Origin: Tubulanus polymorphus
Lineage: Eukaryota > Nemertea > Palaeonemertea > Tubulaniformes > Tubulanidae
Direction of reading: 5' to 3'
NCBI RefSeq assembly: GCF_964204645.1
Contig: NC_134026.1
Coordinates: forward strand, 9,623,450-9,687,449
DNA: 64,000 bases
A model generated the notes under the pieces. That model did not search any database. It was not told the DNA's origin and saw only the letters and a program-made list of their open reading frames with translations. The translations under genes were made by a program, and so were the position numbers. Of this stretch, positions 33,656 through 42,824 are shown in pieces. Within the stretch, counting starts at the first letter, position 1, and every line of letters starts with the position of its first letter.

Positions 33656-33676
33656 TTATTTAACAAAAAAATTAAT
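33654..33676 (-). promoter_or_regulatory. Class L upstream motif, major capsid gene
   Basis: Minus strand: AATTTTTTTGTTAAATAAATG, with the ATG as its last three bases. It nearly fills the gap to the preceding stop codon. Confidence 0.65.
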
Positions 33677-34822
33677 TATTTATTTTTTATCATGTTTGCT
33701 AACCCAAAAATAATTGCACTTACAACTGTAATTAAAAATAAAATAATATGTTCAGCAGCAAAGTTAATAATGTTTCCTGCAGATTTCAATATAAAACCAA
33801 CAATTGATGCAATAACTCCGGGCAATGCTGCAGCAGATTTTTTAGATAGTTCCCATAAATATTTTGCTAATTTCTTTAAACCATCTTTAACTTTATCTTG
33901 TATAGAATTATTATCATTCGGGGGTTTATCTGGTTTATTGGGAGTAGGTGTAGATTTTAAAGAATTTGATATTGCTAAACCAATTGTTGTAAATAACATA
34001 GTTACAGCTGTTAGAATTGAAAGAATTGTAATTCCTTCTAACTTAAATAATAATTTTATTCTATCTTTCAATGATATTTCAGAATTTGGTTTTATCAACC
34101 AATTTTTAAAAATACCTTTTAATCTATTAATATTATAATCATATGATTTTAATAATGATTTAATTTCTTCTTTCTGTACTTTCTAAATTATCTTTTAAAT
34201 TATTAATTTCTTTTTCTAAACGTAATTCTTTTTGCCTATATTCTATTTCATCAATAACTTGATGATCTAAATCAGACTTTAATTGTTCTATTTCTTTATT
34301 TTTATCAGTTAATTCTTTTTCTAAAGTTCTAATTTTAATATCTCTTATACTTTTATCATGTGCAATTTTATCAGCTTCATTTCTTATACTAATAATTTCT
34401 CTAATTGCTTCATCAGAAAATATATTTAAATCTTCTAATTCTTGATCTGTTGCATCAAGTAATCCATTTGGTAAAAGTTTTTCAATTGGAACTTTATTTG
34501 ATTTAAGTTTACCAGAAGTTGTTTCTGTTTCTAAATTATTTTTGATTGTTTCAAATAATTCATTAATTCTTTGTTTAAATACTCTTTTATTTTGATATAT
34601 TTCTTCTTGTGTTACATCTTCTTGTGTTACATTTTCTATTTCATTATTAATATTTATTTTTTTAATTCTATCTGCTAATATTTTGTCTTGATTTTTATAA
34701 GAGATATTAATATAATAATCACCATTCAAATGATAATAATATTCACCATCTAAATATTTTAAATCTTGTCCTAAAAGTCTAGTACCTCTATCATTTATAT
34801 TATATCCAGAATCATCATCCAT
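33676..34822 (-). pseudogene. Coiled-coil plus transmembrane protein, one frameshift
   Basis: 34822-34160 (220 residues) begins 'MDDDSGYNINDRGTRLLGQD' and ends in a long coiled coil (residues about 150-218, rich in Glu/Lys/Leu heptads). An indel near 34182 moves the reading into the frame of 34098-33676, which is open upstream through 'KSYDYNINRLKGIFKNWL'. That part has a hydrophobic segment 'ITILSILTAVTMLFTTIGLAI', 'SKKSAAALPGVIASIVGFIL' and a C-terminal membrane segment 'HIILFLITVVSAIIFGLA'. As one protein of about 380 residues it matches, from memory, a conserved membrane protein of invertebrate Polinton-like elements. Role unknown; an internal virion membrane or structural protein is plausible. 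Confidence 0.65.
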
Positions 34823-34843
34823 TTATATAATAAAAAAATTAAG
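34821..34843 (-). promoter_or_regulatory. Class L upstream motif, coiled-coil/TM gene
   Basis: Minus strand: AATTTTTTTATTATATAAATG, adjoining the ATG at 34822 and filling the gap to the stop of the gene at 34839. Confidence 0.6.
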
Positions 34844-35588
34844 ATTTAAAATATAATATTCCTCCGATTACAATTCCTATACAAGTTAAAGCTAATTTAG
34901 CATTTTCATGGGATTTATTATCATTATCAGTTTTAATTATATCATGTTGAATAATATCAGTTTTAATATTTTCTGATGTATTGTAATCTTTTATTTTAGA
35001 ATCATTATTTAATTTAATATTATTAGTTTTAGTTTCTGTTGATTGAATATGTTTTTTATTTTTTTCACCTTCCATTAATTTTGGATCAGTAATAATCTTT
35101 TTATTTATATCATTTAATCCAAATGAATTATTTATTGTTGCAGTTTTAAATAGATTATTATAACCAATTATATTTCCCATCTTTAATACTAAATCATTAC
35201 AAATAATTAATAGATTAGGGCCTATGCAATAATTTAATCTAATATGTGATTTATCTAAATAATGTTGATATCTTGCAATGTTTTCTGGAATCGATCTATT
35301 TTTATCATTATGAATTGAATCTTCAAATAAAACTTTGAATTGTTTCTGCGCATCGAATGAAGTGTTATCATTTCCAATTATTGGTGATCTTGTTTCAACT
35401 TGCGCGCCTAAAATACATATCAAATAAGTTCTAATAGATTGATTTATTCTTTGTATACCAGCTTTAGTAAAACCTTCACTATTTTCTAAAATGAAATAAA
35501 CCCAACCATTATTGTTTTGTTGTTGTATATTATTATAATTTTTTGGTAATTTATTCCAATTTAGTGTTCTTATATCTGAATTTGTCAT
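34839..35588 (-). CDS. Conserved element protein with C-terminal TM ('GFTKAGIQRINQSIR')
   Basis: 249 residues, intact. The N-terminal half is compact and conserved-looking: 'GWVYFILENSEGFTKAGIQR', 'SIRTYLICILGAQVETRSP' and 'QKQFKVLFEDSI'. A middle segment ('IGPNLLIICNDLVLKMGN') is followed by a long Asn/Lys/Thr-rich linker and a C-terminal hydrophobic anchor, 'LALTCIGIVIGGILYF'. I recall relatives next to Polinton-type capsid genes but no assigned role. Its position between 'NFAVYCATTGCG' and the coiled-coil/TM gene, in the capsid cluster, suggests a minor virion protein anchored in a membrane. Confidence 0.6.
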   Translation of the reverse strand: MTNSDIRTLNWNKLPKNYNNIQQQNNNGWVYFILENSEGFTKAGIQRINQSIRTYLICILGAQVETRSPIIGNDNTSFDAQKQFKVLFEDSIHNDKNRSIPENIARYQHYLDKSHIRLNYCIGPNLLIICNDLVLKMGNIIGYNNLFKTATINNSFGLNDINKKIITDPKLMEGEKNKKHIQSTETKTNNIKLNNDSKIKDYNTSENIKTDIIQHDIIKTDNDNKSHENAKLALTCIGIVIGGILYFKS

Positions 35589-35621
35589 TATTTTTCCAAA
35601 TTCTTTAGTATATAATATTCC

Positions 35622-36159
35622 TTATCCACCCATTGTTCCAATTTTTGCTCTAAAATCTTTATTTGAATTAATATTAAATTCATTAGATATTTTATAAAAC
35701 TTAGATAAATTAATATTATTATTAAATTCTTTAAAATATTTTGAACCTGGTAAAGGACATTCTAATTCATCTAATATTAATTTTATTTGAAAGTATGTAT
35801 GAAATCTAAAGAGTGATAATATTAATGGTAAACTTGGTTTGTTTAAATGATCATTCCAACTAATTCCACATCCTGTTGTTGCACAATAAACAGCAAAATT
35901 TAATTGATTCTGCCAATACTTCATATTAGATTTTGATAACCATTGTTTTGCCTCATTTAAATTTTTAGAATTAATTTCATAAACATTGAATATATTTTCC
36001 ATATTTACATGAAAATTATTACTTTCAGTAACATAAATATATAAATCAATTAATGAATTTAAAACTTCATTTCTATATGAAATATCTTTATTAAAATCTA
36101 TTGCTGGAATATTTAATTGATTTATTATATTGGAAAGCTTTTGGAAAACTATCTGCCAT
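35622..36159 (-). pseudogene. Conserved element protein ('NFAVYCATTGCGISWNDHLN'), one frameshift
   Basis: A class L motif points to the ATG at 36159 ('MADSFPKAFQ'). That frame stops after 22 codons, and the protein continues in another frame ('LNIPAIDFNKDISYRNEVLN') into the open reading frame ending at 35622. The C-terminal part has the distinctive blocks 'FAVYCATTGCGISWNDHLN', 'LFRFHTYFQIKLILDELECP' and 'YKISNEFNI', which I associate with invertebrate adintovirus/Polinton-like elements. About 178 residues when whole. Function unknown; it lies inside the capsid-gene cluster. Confidence 0.6.
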
Positions 36160-36180
36160 TTATATAATTAAAAAATTAAT
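36158..36180 (-). promoter_or_regulatory. Class L upstream motif, 'NFAVYCATTGCG' gene
   Basis: Minus strand: TAATTTTTTAATTATATAAATG at the ATG at 36159. It supports this start rather than the internal ATG at 36002. Confidence 0.6.
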
Positions 36181-36584
36181 AATTAACTAATTCTTTTAAT
36201 AATTTATCTTGTTCTTCAACTGTTATATGCCCATTTAAACTTATTATATAATCTAGTGTATTCTCTAATTTATTAATTTCTTTATATTATTTTTAATTTT
36301 TTCTTTATTACTTTGTATATTCAATTTTGAACTTATGCCAGTTAAAACACTTGAACTTAACCCTAATACACCAATTGATATAGCTAAAGCTGTTAATGGG
36401 CTGAATATTGCTAGAAATGTTATTACCGAACCACTTATAATCAAATAATATATGATTTTACTTTTTAAATATTTTTCTTTGTTATCTTTAAGTCACTTTC
36501 AAATTCTAATATTTGTTTTTCTAAATATGTTTTTGATTTAGTTTTATTTATATCATGAGGAATAATATCAATATTATCATCCAT
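36176..36584 (-). pseudogene. Broken two-TM protein of the virus-like element
   Basis: No single long frame, but pieces join in order. The ATG at 36584 gives 'MDDNIDIIPHDINKTKSKTY', a second frame gives 'YYLIISGSVITFLAIFSPLTALAIS' and 'GVLGLSSSVLTGISSK' (two hydrophobic segments), and a third ends 'ENTLDYIISLNGHITVEEQ' with a stop at 36176. About 135 codons with two indels. The class L motif just before 36584 supports a real start. Unknown function; one of several small membrane proteins in this cluster. Confidence 0.55.
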
Positions 36585-36606
36585 TTATTAAGCAAAAAAA
36601 ATTACT
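36583..36606 (-). promoter_or_regulatory. Class L upstream motif, two-TM gene
   Basis: Minus strand: AATTTTTTTTGCTTAATAAATG at the ATG at 36584. Confidence 0.62.
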
Positions 36607-37022
36607 AATTAGTAAATCTATACGCTACAAATATAACAATAACAGTTCCGCCTAAAATCCATATTATTTCATATTTCTTCTGTTCTTTACTTGGGGTATA
36701 ATAATCTGATAATTTAGGTTTGTATAGATGTAATTTTTCTTTATTTGTTACCGCGTTATATAAACTCATTGCATCATCAACTGATTGAAAATCTCTGTGT
36801 GAAATCTTCTGATCATATAATTCCTTGTTAATATAATCCATATAGTTTTTTTTCTCTATATTCTTCTGCTGCTTTATTGTATTTCTCTAATGCTAAGTTA
36901 TGTCTTTTTTGTTCTGATAATGAACCATTTTTATCAATATGCTTAAATAAATATCCGCCACCAGTAAATGCTAAAGCGTTAACAATTGCCGATCCTATAA
37001 TAGTTATAACTGCAGAAGCCAT
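36605..37022 (-). pseudogene. Conserved small membrane protein ('KRHNLALEKYNKA'), one frameshift
   Basis: 37022-36828 reads 'MASAVITIIGSAIVNALAFT' then 'LSEQKRHNLALEKYNKAAEE'; 36841-36605 continues 'MDYINKELYDQKISHRDFQS' with 'DAMSLYNAV' and a C-terminal hydrophobic segment, 'IIWILGGTVIVIFVAYRF'. The two frames meet at an 8-T run at 36846-36853, so this is one protein of about 138 residues split by a one-base slip, not two genes. 'KRH.LA.E....A..EY..KR' followed by 'D.IN..L' and 'VD.AM..Y' is a pattern I recall from cnidarian and mollusc Polinton-like elements. Function unknown. Confidence 0.65.
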
Positions 37023-37043
37023 TTATTTAGTAAAATAATTTTG
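37021..37043 (-). promoter_or_regulatory. Class L upstream motif, 'KRHNLALEK' gene
   Basis: Minus strand: AATTATTTTACTAAATAAATG at the ATG at 37022, a slightly diverged copy. Confidence 0.55.
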
Positions 37044-37046
37044 CAT

Positions 37047-37265
37047 TTATATAGGAGGAATATATTTTTGTTTTTCCAAATAATCAATAGTTAAATTAGA
37101 TAAAGTAACTGCTAATGTCAATTTTAAAATATTAATATCAAATCTATCAGCATTAACACTTCCCATTTTAAATACTTTTTTTAATACCATTGAATAACCA
37201 ACAATTCCCACTGATAGTAATGCGCCATTATATAATCCAGTTATTATCCACTTATTATCACTCAT
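37047..37265 (-). CDS. Small hydrophobic protein of the virus-like element
   Basis: 72 residues, intact. A hydrophobic segment, 'YNGALLSVGIVGYSMVL' (residues about 12-28), is followed by a short basic stretch and a second weakly hydrophobic helix, 'INILKLTLAVTLSNLTIDYL'. The C-terminus is 'EKQKYIPPI'. No known family was recognised. The class L motif directly before the ATG and the tight spacing to both neighbours make it likely to be real. Confidence 0.5.
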   Translation of the reverse strand: MSDNKWIITGLYNGALLSVGIVGYSMVLKKVFKMGSVNADRFDINILKLTLAVTLSNLTIDYLEKQKYIPPI

Positions 37266-37287
37266 TTATTTATCAAAAAAATTACTA
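37264..37287 (-). promoter_or_regulatory. Class L upstream motif, small hydrophobic gene
   Basis: Minus strand: AATTTTTTTGATAAATAAATG, the clearest example of the class, at the ATG at 37265 and overlapping the upstream gene's stop. Confidence 0.68.
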
Positions 37288-37598
37288 TCATCAAAATATT
37301 TAGTTAACTTATTTATGATTATTTCAACATTTATTTCATTACTTGTTTCATTTGTATATATTTCAATTATTATTTTTTTAATATCATCGATGATAAAAGA
37401 TTCTCTTATTAAATTAGTAATCTTTTCTACATTTATTAAAGTTTCTTTATCTATTGTTTTTTCATACTCAAATGTTGTTTCATTAGAAAATGCAATATTT
37501 TTAATATGTGTAATTACATCATTAATGTTAAATTTCATTTCTTTCTCACGTTTAAAATCAAACCCAAAACATATACTCGGTCCAACAGTTATATTCAT
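37266..37598 (-). CDS. Unknown protein of the virus-like element, 110 aa
   Basis: Intact frame beginning 'MNITVGPSICFGFDFKRE'; mostly amphipathic helical and strand segments rich in Ile, Asn and Glu ('IDDIKKIIIEIYTNETSN'). No TM segment, zinc site or known domain seen. It lies between the penton-like gene (upstream) and the 72-residue hydrophobic protein, with an ATG preceded by a class L motif. The next gene starts one base before its stop codon. Confidence 0.45.
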   Translation of the reverse strand: MNITVGPSICFGFDFKREKEMKFNINDVITHIKNIAFSNETTFEYEKTIDKETLINVEKITNLIRESFIIDDIKKIIIEIYTNETSNEINVEIIINKLTKYFDDSNFFDK

Positions 37599-37620
37599 TT
37601 ATATAGTGAAAAAAATTACT
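37597..37620 (-). promoter_or_regulatory. Class L upstream motif, 110-aa gene
   Basis: Minus strand: AATTTTTTTCACTATATAAATG at the ATG at 37598. Confidence 0.62.
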
Positions 37621-38373
37621 CTACATCTTATAACTAATTCATAAATTACCGGAAAGTTATTCAAATCAATTAAATATCCATTGTGATTTCTTATTTCTAA
37701 TTTAAAATTATTAAATTGAGGAATACAAGGTTTAAAATCACATTCAGCTAAATTATAATTTATTTGCGTTCCAAATTGTTTAATATTTTTTAATGGTAAA
37801 ATATTTAATATACTAGAATTACAAATTGTATCTTTAGTTGCTTCAAATGTTTTTGTAGGATCAATTAAATTGCAATAAATATAAAAATGTGTAAAAGGCA
37901 TTAAATTTGAATTACCATCTACGTTTCCTGTAACAGTATCTGGTACAATTCCTAACAGTTTAGCTATAGGTTTTTTTTACCATAAATGCATGTTGACTTT
38001 CATCATGTAACTTTATTTTAATTTTATTTGTGCTATCACTTTTATTAAATTTAATTAAAAATTTATCATCTTTTCTTATTTTCAACCGTGCTCTTCTATT
38101 AATTTCTTGAGCTAATGTTTCTAAACTATATAATCCTGGTTTTAAAATTAGATGAAACCATTTATTTACATTTCTAATATGAATTAAAAAAGTATTATCT
38201 TCAATAGTTTTATTCGTTATATTATAAAAAGAATTACATAAACTTATATTTACTAATTTTAAATCTATACAATTCTTAAATTCTCTATCTAATAGTACTA
38301 GTAAATTATGAGATTTATAATTTGTAAGTTTTCTAGAATCAACAAATATTCTGTATTCTTTTAATTCTACCAT
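37599..38373 (-). pseudogene. Penton-like minor capsid protein, one frameshift
   Basis: 38373-37960 begins 'MVELKEYRIFVDSRKLTNYK', with strand-rich blocks 'CIDLKLVNISLCNSFYNI', 'FHLILKPGLYSLETLAQEIN' and 'DKFLIKFN'. Translation then breaks at an 8-T run (37971-37978) and resumes in the frame ending at 37599, with 'FTHFYIYCNLIDPTKTF', 'FNNFKLEIRNHNGYLIDLNN' and 'VIYELVIRCRV'. About 257 codons in all. The C-terminal pattern (fk.ieI.n.nG..iDl...pviyeL.iR) is what I associate with the single jelly-roll penton protein at the capsid vertices of Polintons and adintoviruses. It sits in the same cluster as the major capsid gene. Confidence 0.7.
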
Positions 38374-38398
38374 TTATTTTACATATTTTTCTTATTCG
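38371..38398 (-). promoter_or_regulatory. Upstream motif before the penton-like gene (class E-like)
   Basis: Minus strand: AATAAGAAAAATATGTAAAA then TAAATGG at the ATG at 38373. It is closer to the replication-gene motifs than to the T-tract motifs, although the gene is structural, so the two-class rule is not perfect. Confidence 0.45.
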
Positions 38399-38745
38399 AA
38401 ATCTATTTCATGATGCCCTTTTTCATTCTTACCTTTGTATACGAAATAGAAATCTCCAGAACATAATTCTTCTAAATCTTCACTTGGTAATCTATGAAAT
38501 CTATCTGGTAAATATGTTCTGAATTTATATGTATTTCCTTTTAATCCTTCATATTCTAAGTCTATAACTAATTTATCTCCATATTTGTTAGTAACTGTAT
38601 CAATATTTGTAATTAGATATTTCTTATGGATTGTTAATTCTTTTAACTTCTTAAATTTATAATCTACTGATTTGACATTTGAAGTATCTTTCATTCTATC
38701 TAAAAATAATTTGTTGTTCTCACTGTGTGCTTGTTTACTCTCCAT
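38392..38745 (-). CDS. OB-like small protein beside the polymerase
   Basis: 117 residues, intact. The C-terminal 75 residues form a strand-rich domain: 'LTIHKKYLITNIDTVTNKYG' then 'KLVIDLEYEGLKG', 'YKFRTYLPDRFHRL' and 'CSGDFYFVYKGK'. The 'L..Y.I.....T.YG.kl...L' layout is typical of small OB-fold proteins, suggesting ssDNA binding in replication; the fold is inferred, not proven. Its ATG lies inside the 3' end of the polymerase frame (46-base overlap) and has a class E motif, the same class as the polymerase gene. Confidence 0.55.
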   Translation of the reverse strand: MESKQAHSENNKLFLDRMKDTSNVKSVDYKFKKLKELTIHKKYLITNIDTVTNKYGDKLVIDLEYEGLKGNTYKFRTYLPDRFHRLPSEDLEELCSGDFYFVYKGKNEKGHHEIDFE

Positions 38746-41700
38746 TTATAATACATATTTTTATTAAAATTTGATAAACACGTTAGAATTCTTTTCATAA
38801 TCTCATTTTCTTTTGTTTCTTCTCTTTTAAATTTTAAGTATTCATCTAAATTACAACCATAAGCAACTGTATGAATTCCATCATCTAAAATATATCTTTT
38901 ATCATCAAATGGGTTTAGACTTATCTTTTCAATTTCTTCAATAAACATTTCATGATCTTCAGATCTTAAACATCTCATCTTATGTTTTCTAACTTCTTCA
39001 TTGAATATACAATTGATGTAATCTTTGAAATGAATATTCTTTTCTACTACACTTTTGGTTATTCCTTTTAACTTTTTAGCTTCATGTTCTTTAGTTTTAT
39101 ATGAATACATTTTAGATGTAATACCAATGAATTCAATCATTTCTTCACCACCTAATTCATCTTTGAAATTACCAGGAACTTTTTTATTATCATTGCTGAA
39201 CAATTCATGATTTTTAGGATAATTACTGAAATCAAAATGATGTTTTAATGTTTTTAAATCATCTGTTATGTTATTAGTTTTTATCTTTAATATGTAAGAA
39301 TCTGTATCAAAATATAATATTTCTATATGTTTTTCTCCAAAAAGTGGTTGTAATACATTATAATAGAATTCATACATTAATAGCTTTGATATTTCTAAAA
39401 CTGAAGCACCAACATAGATTGGTTTATTAAATTTCATTGAAGTTCTTCTCATCTTAACTGCAGCTAAATTCAAATATTCTGTTACCTATAAATTTAGGAT
39501 ATGTTTGTAAATGCCTTATCCTTTTACCATTACTAACTAACTCAATATCATTTCTATTTCTGATATTTTCACAAGTCTTACCATAGAATGCATTGTTCAT
39601 TAACTTGAAGAAATCTTTCTCGAAATCAGTTTTAGCTTCAGTTCTCTGTTTGGTGTTAAAATCTATATATTTTTCTAACCACTTAGATTGACTAAATGAA
39701 ATATATCTATGTATTTTTTTAGGATCATTCCTTGTTTTAGATAAAACTTTAACATTCTATAATGTACTACATAATTATATTTATCTTCCTGAGTTACCAT
39801 TAACTTTTCTGTATGAATATGATTTTCGGGTTTAATTCTTTTTTGATAATTTGATAATTCTTCATGTGTTAAAGTTTTATGTTCGGGACAGTATGCTAGA
39901 TTTCTAGATTTAAATTTAATATGTTCAGGATATTCTAAATCTACAACAAAAAAGCAACGAGTATCTGAATCATCTGCAATATCTAGAATCCTTTTCTTCC
40001 AATCAAATTTGTCATTATTTTCATGTTGTAAAACTTCACTTATTTCAAATACTCCATAAGGTTGTGGTTCCATCATTGCCCATCCATACAAATTATTTGC
40101 ATCTATATATAATAACTTATATCCAGGGTTATCATTTACATTGAAATATCTATCACCTAATACACCTGAAACTCCTCCTCTTATAGATTTTTCAAATAAT
40201 AATAATTGATCTATATTTGTTAACAAATCCATTTTTATATCTGTAAATTTTAATCCACAATCCCATGTTAAACCTGGGCTAGAATAACAATGACAAGGAT
40301 CAATATTAAAATATTTTAGGTTTACATCTCTAAACCTTTCAAATATATCAGTTAATAATAATACATCTGATTTTAAATATAAATCTACTAATTGCCCATG
40401 ATTTTCTATTTTGAAATGATTCCAAATATTCAATGTTCTATTATATACTTCATCTTTAACATATTCATTTTTTAATTCATCATAGAATTGTTCTTTTAAT
40501 AATTCAGTTATGTAAAAATCATTATGATTTTTATAGAAAGAATATGGAATTGCGCCTTTATATCTCATTAATTGGAAATCATCATTATTTGGATAATGTT
40601 GCTTTAATATTTTTAATTCATCATCAACTAATGATTTTGATAAGTTATCTAATGAACTACCTAAAAATCTATATGAATCTATAAATCTTAGGCAACCAAA
40701 TTGGAATGATATATAATTCTCAGATGTTTTAGCTAACATTTTAAATTTATAAGTTGGCATTTTATCTTTTGATCTATTTGAATTTAATCTTTCTATTTCA
40801 TTATTAATTCCTTCTATTTTATGGCGTAACTGTTTGATGAATAAATGTGCATCATATCCTGATAGATTATGAAATATAACTGGTACAAAGTTAATTTTCT
40901 TAGCTTGTAAGTTACAATTCTCATGCGCAGCGCCTCTAAACTTTCCGTTCAAATGATCATGGTCTCTTACTTTTTTATCTTTATAATTAAATATCTTTTC
41001 ACAATAATAACATTTATCTGCAAACTCAAATGCTTCTTTATCTTCTTCTGTCATTATAATTTCTATATTTGTATTCAATAATTTACTAAATCTTATTTCA
41101 TATTCAATTAATAAGTCACAAAAATGATTGATAACATTTTCATTTCTATAATGATAATATTCACTTTCAATTAGTTCGGGATAATCAGATTTAATATATA
41201 ATCCAAAAGCAGCAGCTGATTGATAAATCTTTTTAATAGTATTTGTTTTTGGTGGTTCATCTGAAAAATCATTTTCATTAGAATTTAATTTCTTTCTTTT
41301 ACAATATATTTCTTTTCTATCTTGATCAGTTAGTTCCTTATTTAATGATTCAAAATCTCCATATATAACAAATGGTACTTTATTTTTGTAATCATATTTT
41401 TTTTAATTCTAATATTTTATCTTTTTCATTTGGTAAAACTAATTTACAATAATCATGATTTTCACATTGTTTACGATTTAATAATGCACTTTCAGTTCTG
41501 AATTTATGTAAACATTTTCTACATAGATATATTTTATTATCAAAATCATTTCCTGATTAAAAAAATAAATCAATTCTTTTAATCCACATATAATGATTTT
41601 CATAATGTAATATATCATTTGAATCATAATCTTTTGATAGGTATAAAGGTTCTAATGTATAATGTTTTATATTGTTACGTTTTGTATTTGGTAATTTGAT

Positions 41701-42795
41701 TAAATCAAATACATTTATTCTTAAATTATTATCTCTTTCTATTTTTGGGGTATTTTTAATTCTAACAGGATACTTATCTATCTTATAATTATTTTCAAAT
41801 GGTTTATAATGTGTTAATCTAAAACTATGTGCAATATCTTCTGTTGGATGTAAGCAACTTATAATTGTCCATAGAAAACATTTATCATCAAATTTTTGTA
41901 CATTTATTACAGCATTAGTTTTAAATGGTAGTTTAATATAACTCGATGCTTCAATATCTGGTTCTTTATAATATGATACATTATTTTCATCAATTGGTTT
42001 TGATTTAGTTAACTTATTATATTTTGTGTTATAAACATGTAAAGTCATAAATATTATTTCATCAAATATTAAACCTGATCCTTCAAAATATTTCTCTTCT
42101 ATTTTAGTTTTTACTTCATTATAACATTTATCTAATTTATCATCTATATGTTGTTTAGATATATAATGTTGTGAATGAGAATTTATATTATATATTGGTT
42201 TATCTTCAGATTTTATAAATTAAACTTTTGATGAAATACTTATTTTAGGATATTCAACATCAGTAATTATTTTTATAATATTTTTCATATTTTCTAAATG
42301 TTTTTTATTTTCTTCTGTTTTTCCTTTATGAAATTTAAACTCGATAGCTGCTGGACCAATATCACTTTTAAATGCTTCGGTTATCTCTATATCTTTTTTA
42401 TTATCTAATGAATTAATATAATTTCTGACATCTTCCATGTATGGTCTTTTATTGTTTAATTTATTTCTTATTCTTTTAATTGTCTTATCTTTCTTATCAT
42501 TGTCATTATCAAAATAATCTTCACCTAAAATATTATTATTCTTATTTCTAATATGACTTTTAGATTTTAAATGTTCTTTATAATATCTTTTATCACTGAA
42601 TGATTGATTACATGTATCACATTTATATGTTTCTTTTTCATTCTTTAATTCATCTAATTTAGTTTCTAATATATCATCTTCATATTCTAATTTCAATTTA
42701 TTCTCTAAATGTGTTTTAGTTTTATTGTGTCTTGATTTTTGGGATTTATCTATATTGATATTACATGTTGAACAGTAGTACTTATTTGCTTCCAT
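38700..42795 (-). pseudogene. Protein-primed family B DNA polymerase with N-terminal zinc fingers, broken
   Basis: One reading of about 1365 codons. N-terminus 42795-42220: two C2H2 fingers ('YYCSTCNINIDKS', 'YKCDTCNQSFSDKRYYKEH'), then an in-frame TAA at 42220. The same frame continues to 41557 ('CFLWTIISCLHP'). After a 7-A run (41559-41565) a cysteine motif follows; after an 8-T run (41397-41404) come 'FVIYGDFES' (Exo I), 'VRDHDHLNGKFRGAAHENCN' and 'NLSGYDAHLF' (Exo II). Palm motifs: 'YIDANNLYGWAM' (A), 'KLMNNAFYGKT' (B, about 39590) and 'YFDTDSY' (C, about 39300). Further breaks lie near 39714-39720 (7 T) and 39490. This enzyme replicates linear Polinton, adintovirus and adenovirus genomes from a protein primer. 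All catalytic motifs survive; the gene cannot be translated as a whole. Confidence 0.9.
38743..38774 (-). promoter_or_regulatory. Class E upstream motif, OB-like gene
   Basis: Minus strand: TTTTAATAAAAATATGTATT then ATAAATGG at the ATG at 38745. The motif lies within the polymerase coding end. Confidence 0.6.
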
Positions 42796-42824
42796 TTTAA
42801 TACTAAAATTTTTATTAAAATTGA
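42793..42824 (-). promoter_or_regulatory. Class E upstream motif, zinc-finger/polymerase gene
   Basis: Minus strand: TTTTAATAAAAATTTTAGTA then TTAAAATGG at the ATG at 42795. Confidence 0.6.

Noticed and set aside
33620-34138. 172-codon plus-strand open frame
   Set aside because: Antisense shadow of the major capsid start and the coiled-coil/TM gene; AT-rich coding on one strand leaves long open frames on the other.
36002-36841. Internal methionines at 36002 and 36841 as independent gene starts
   Set aside because: Both lie in frames that continue upstream protein across an indel, and neither has the upstream motif present at the earlier ATGs.
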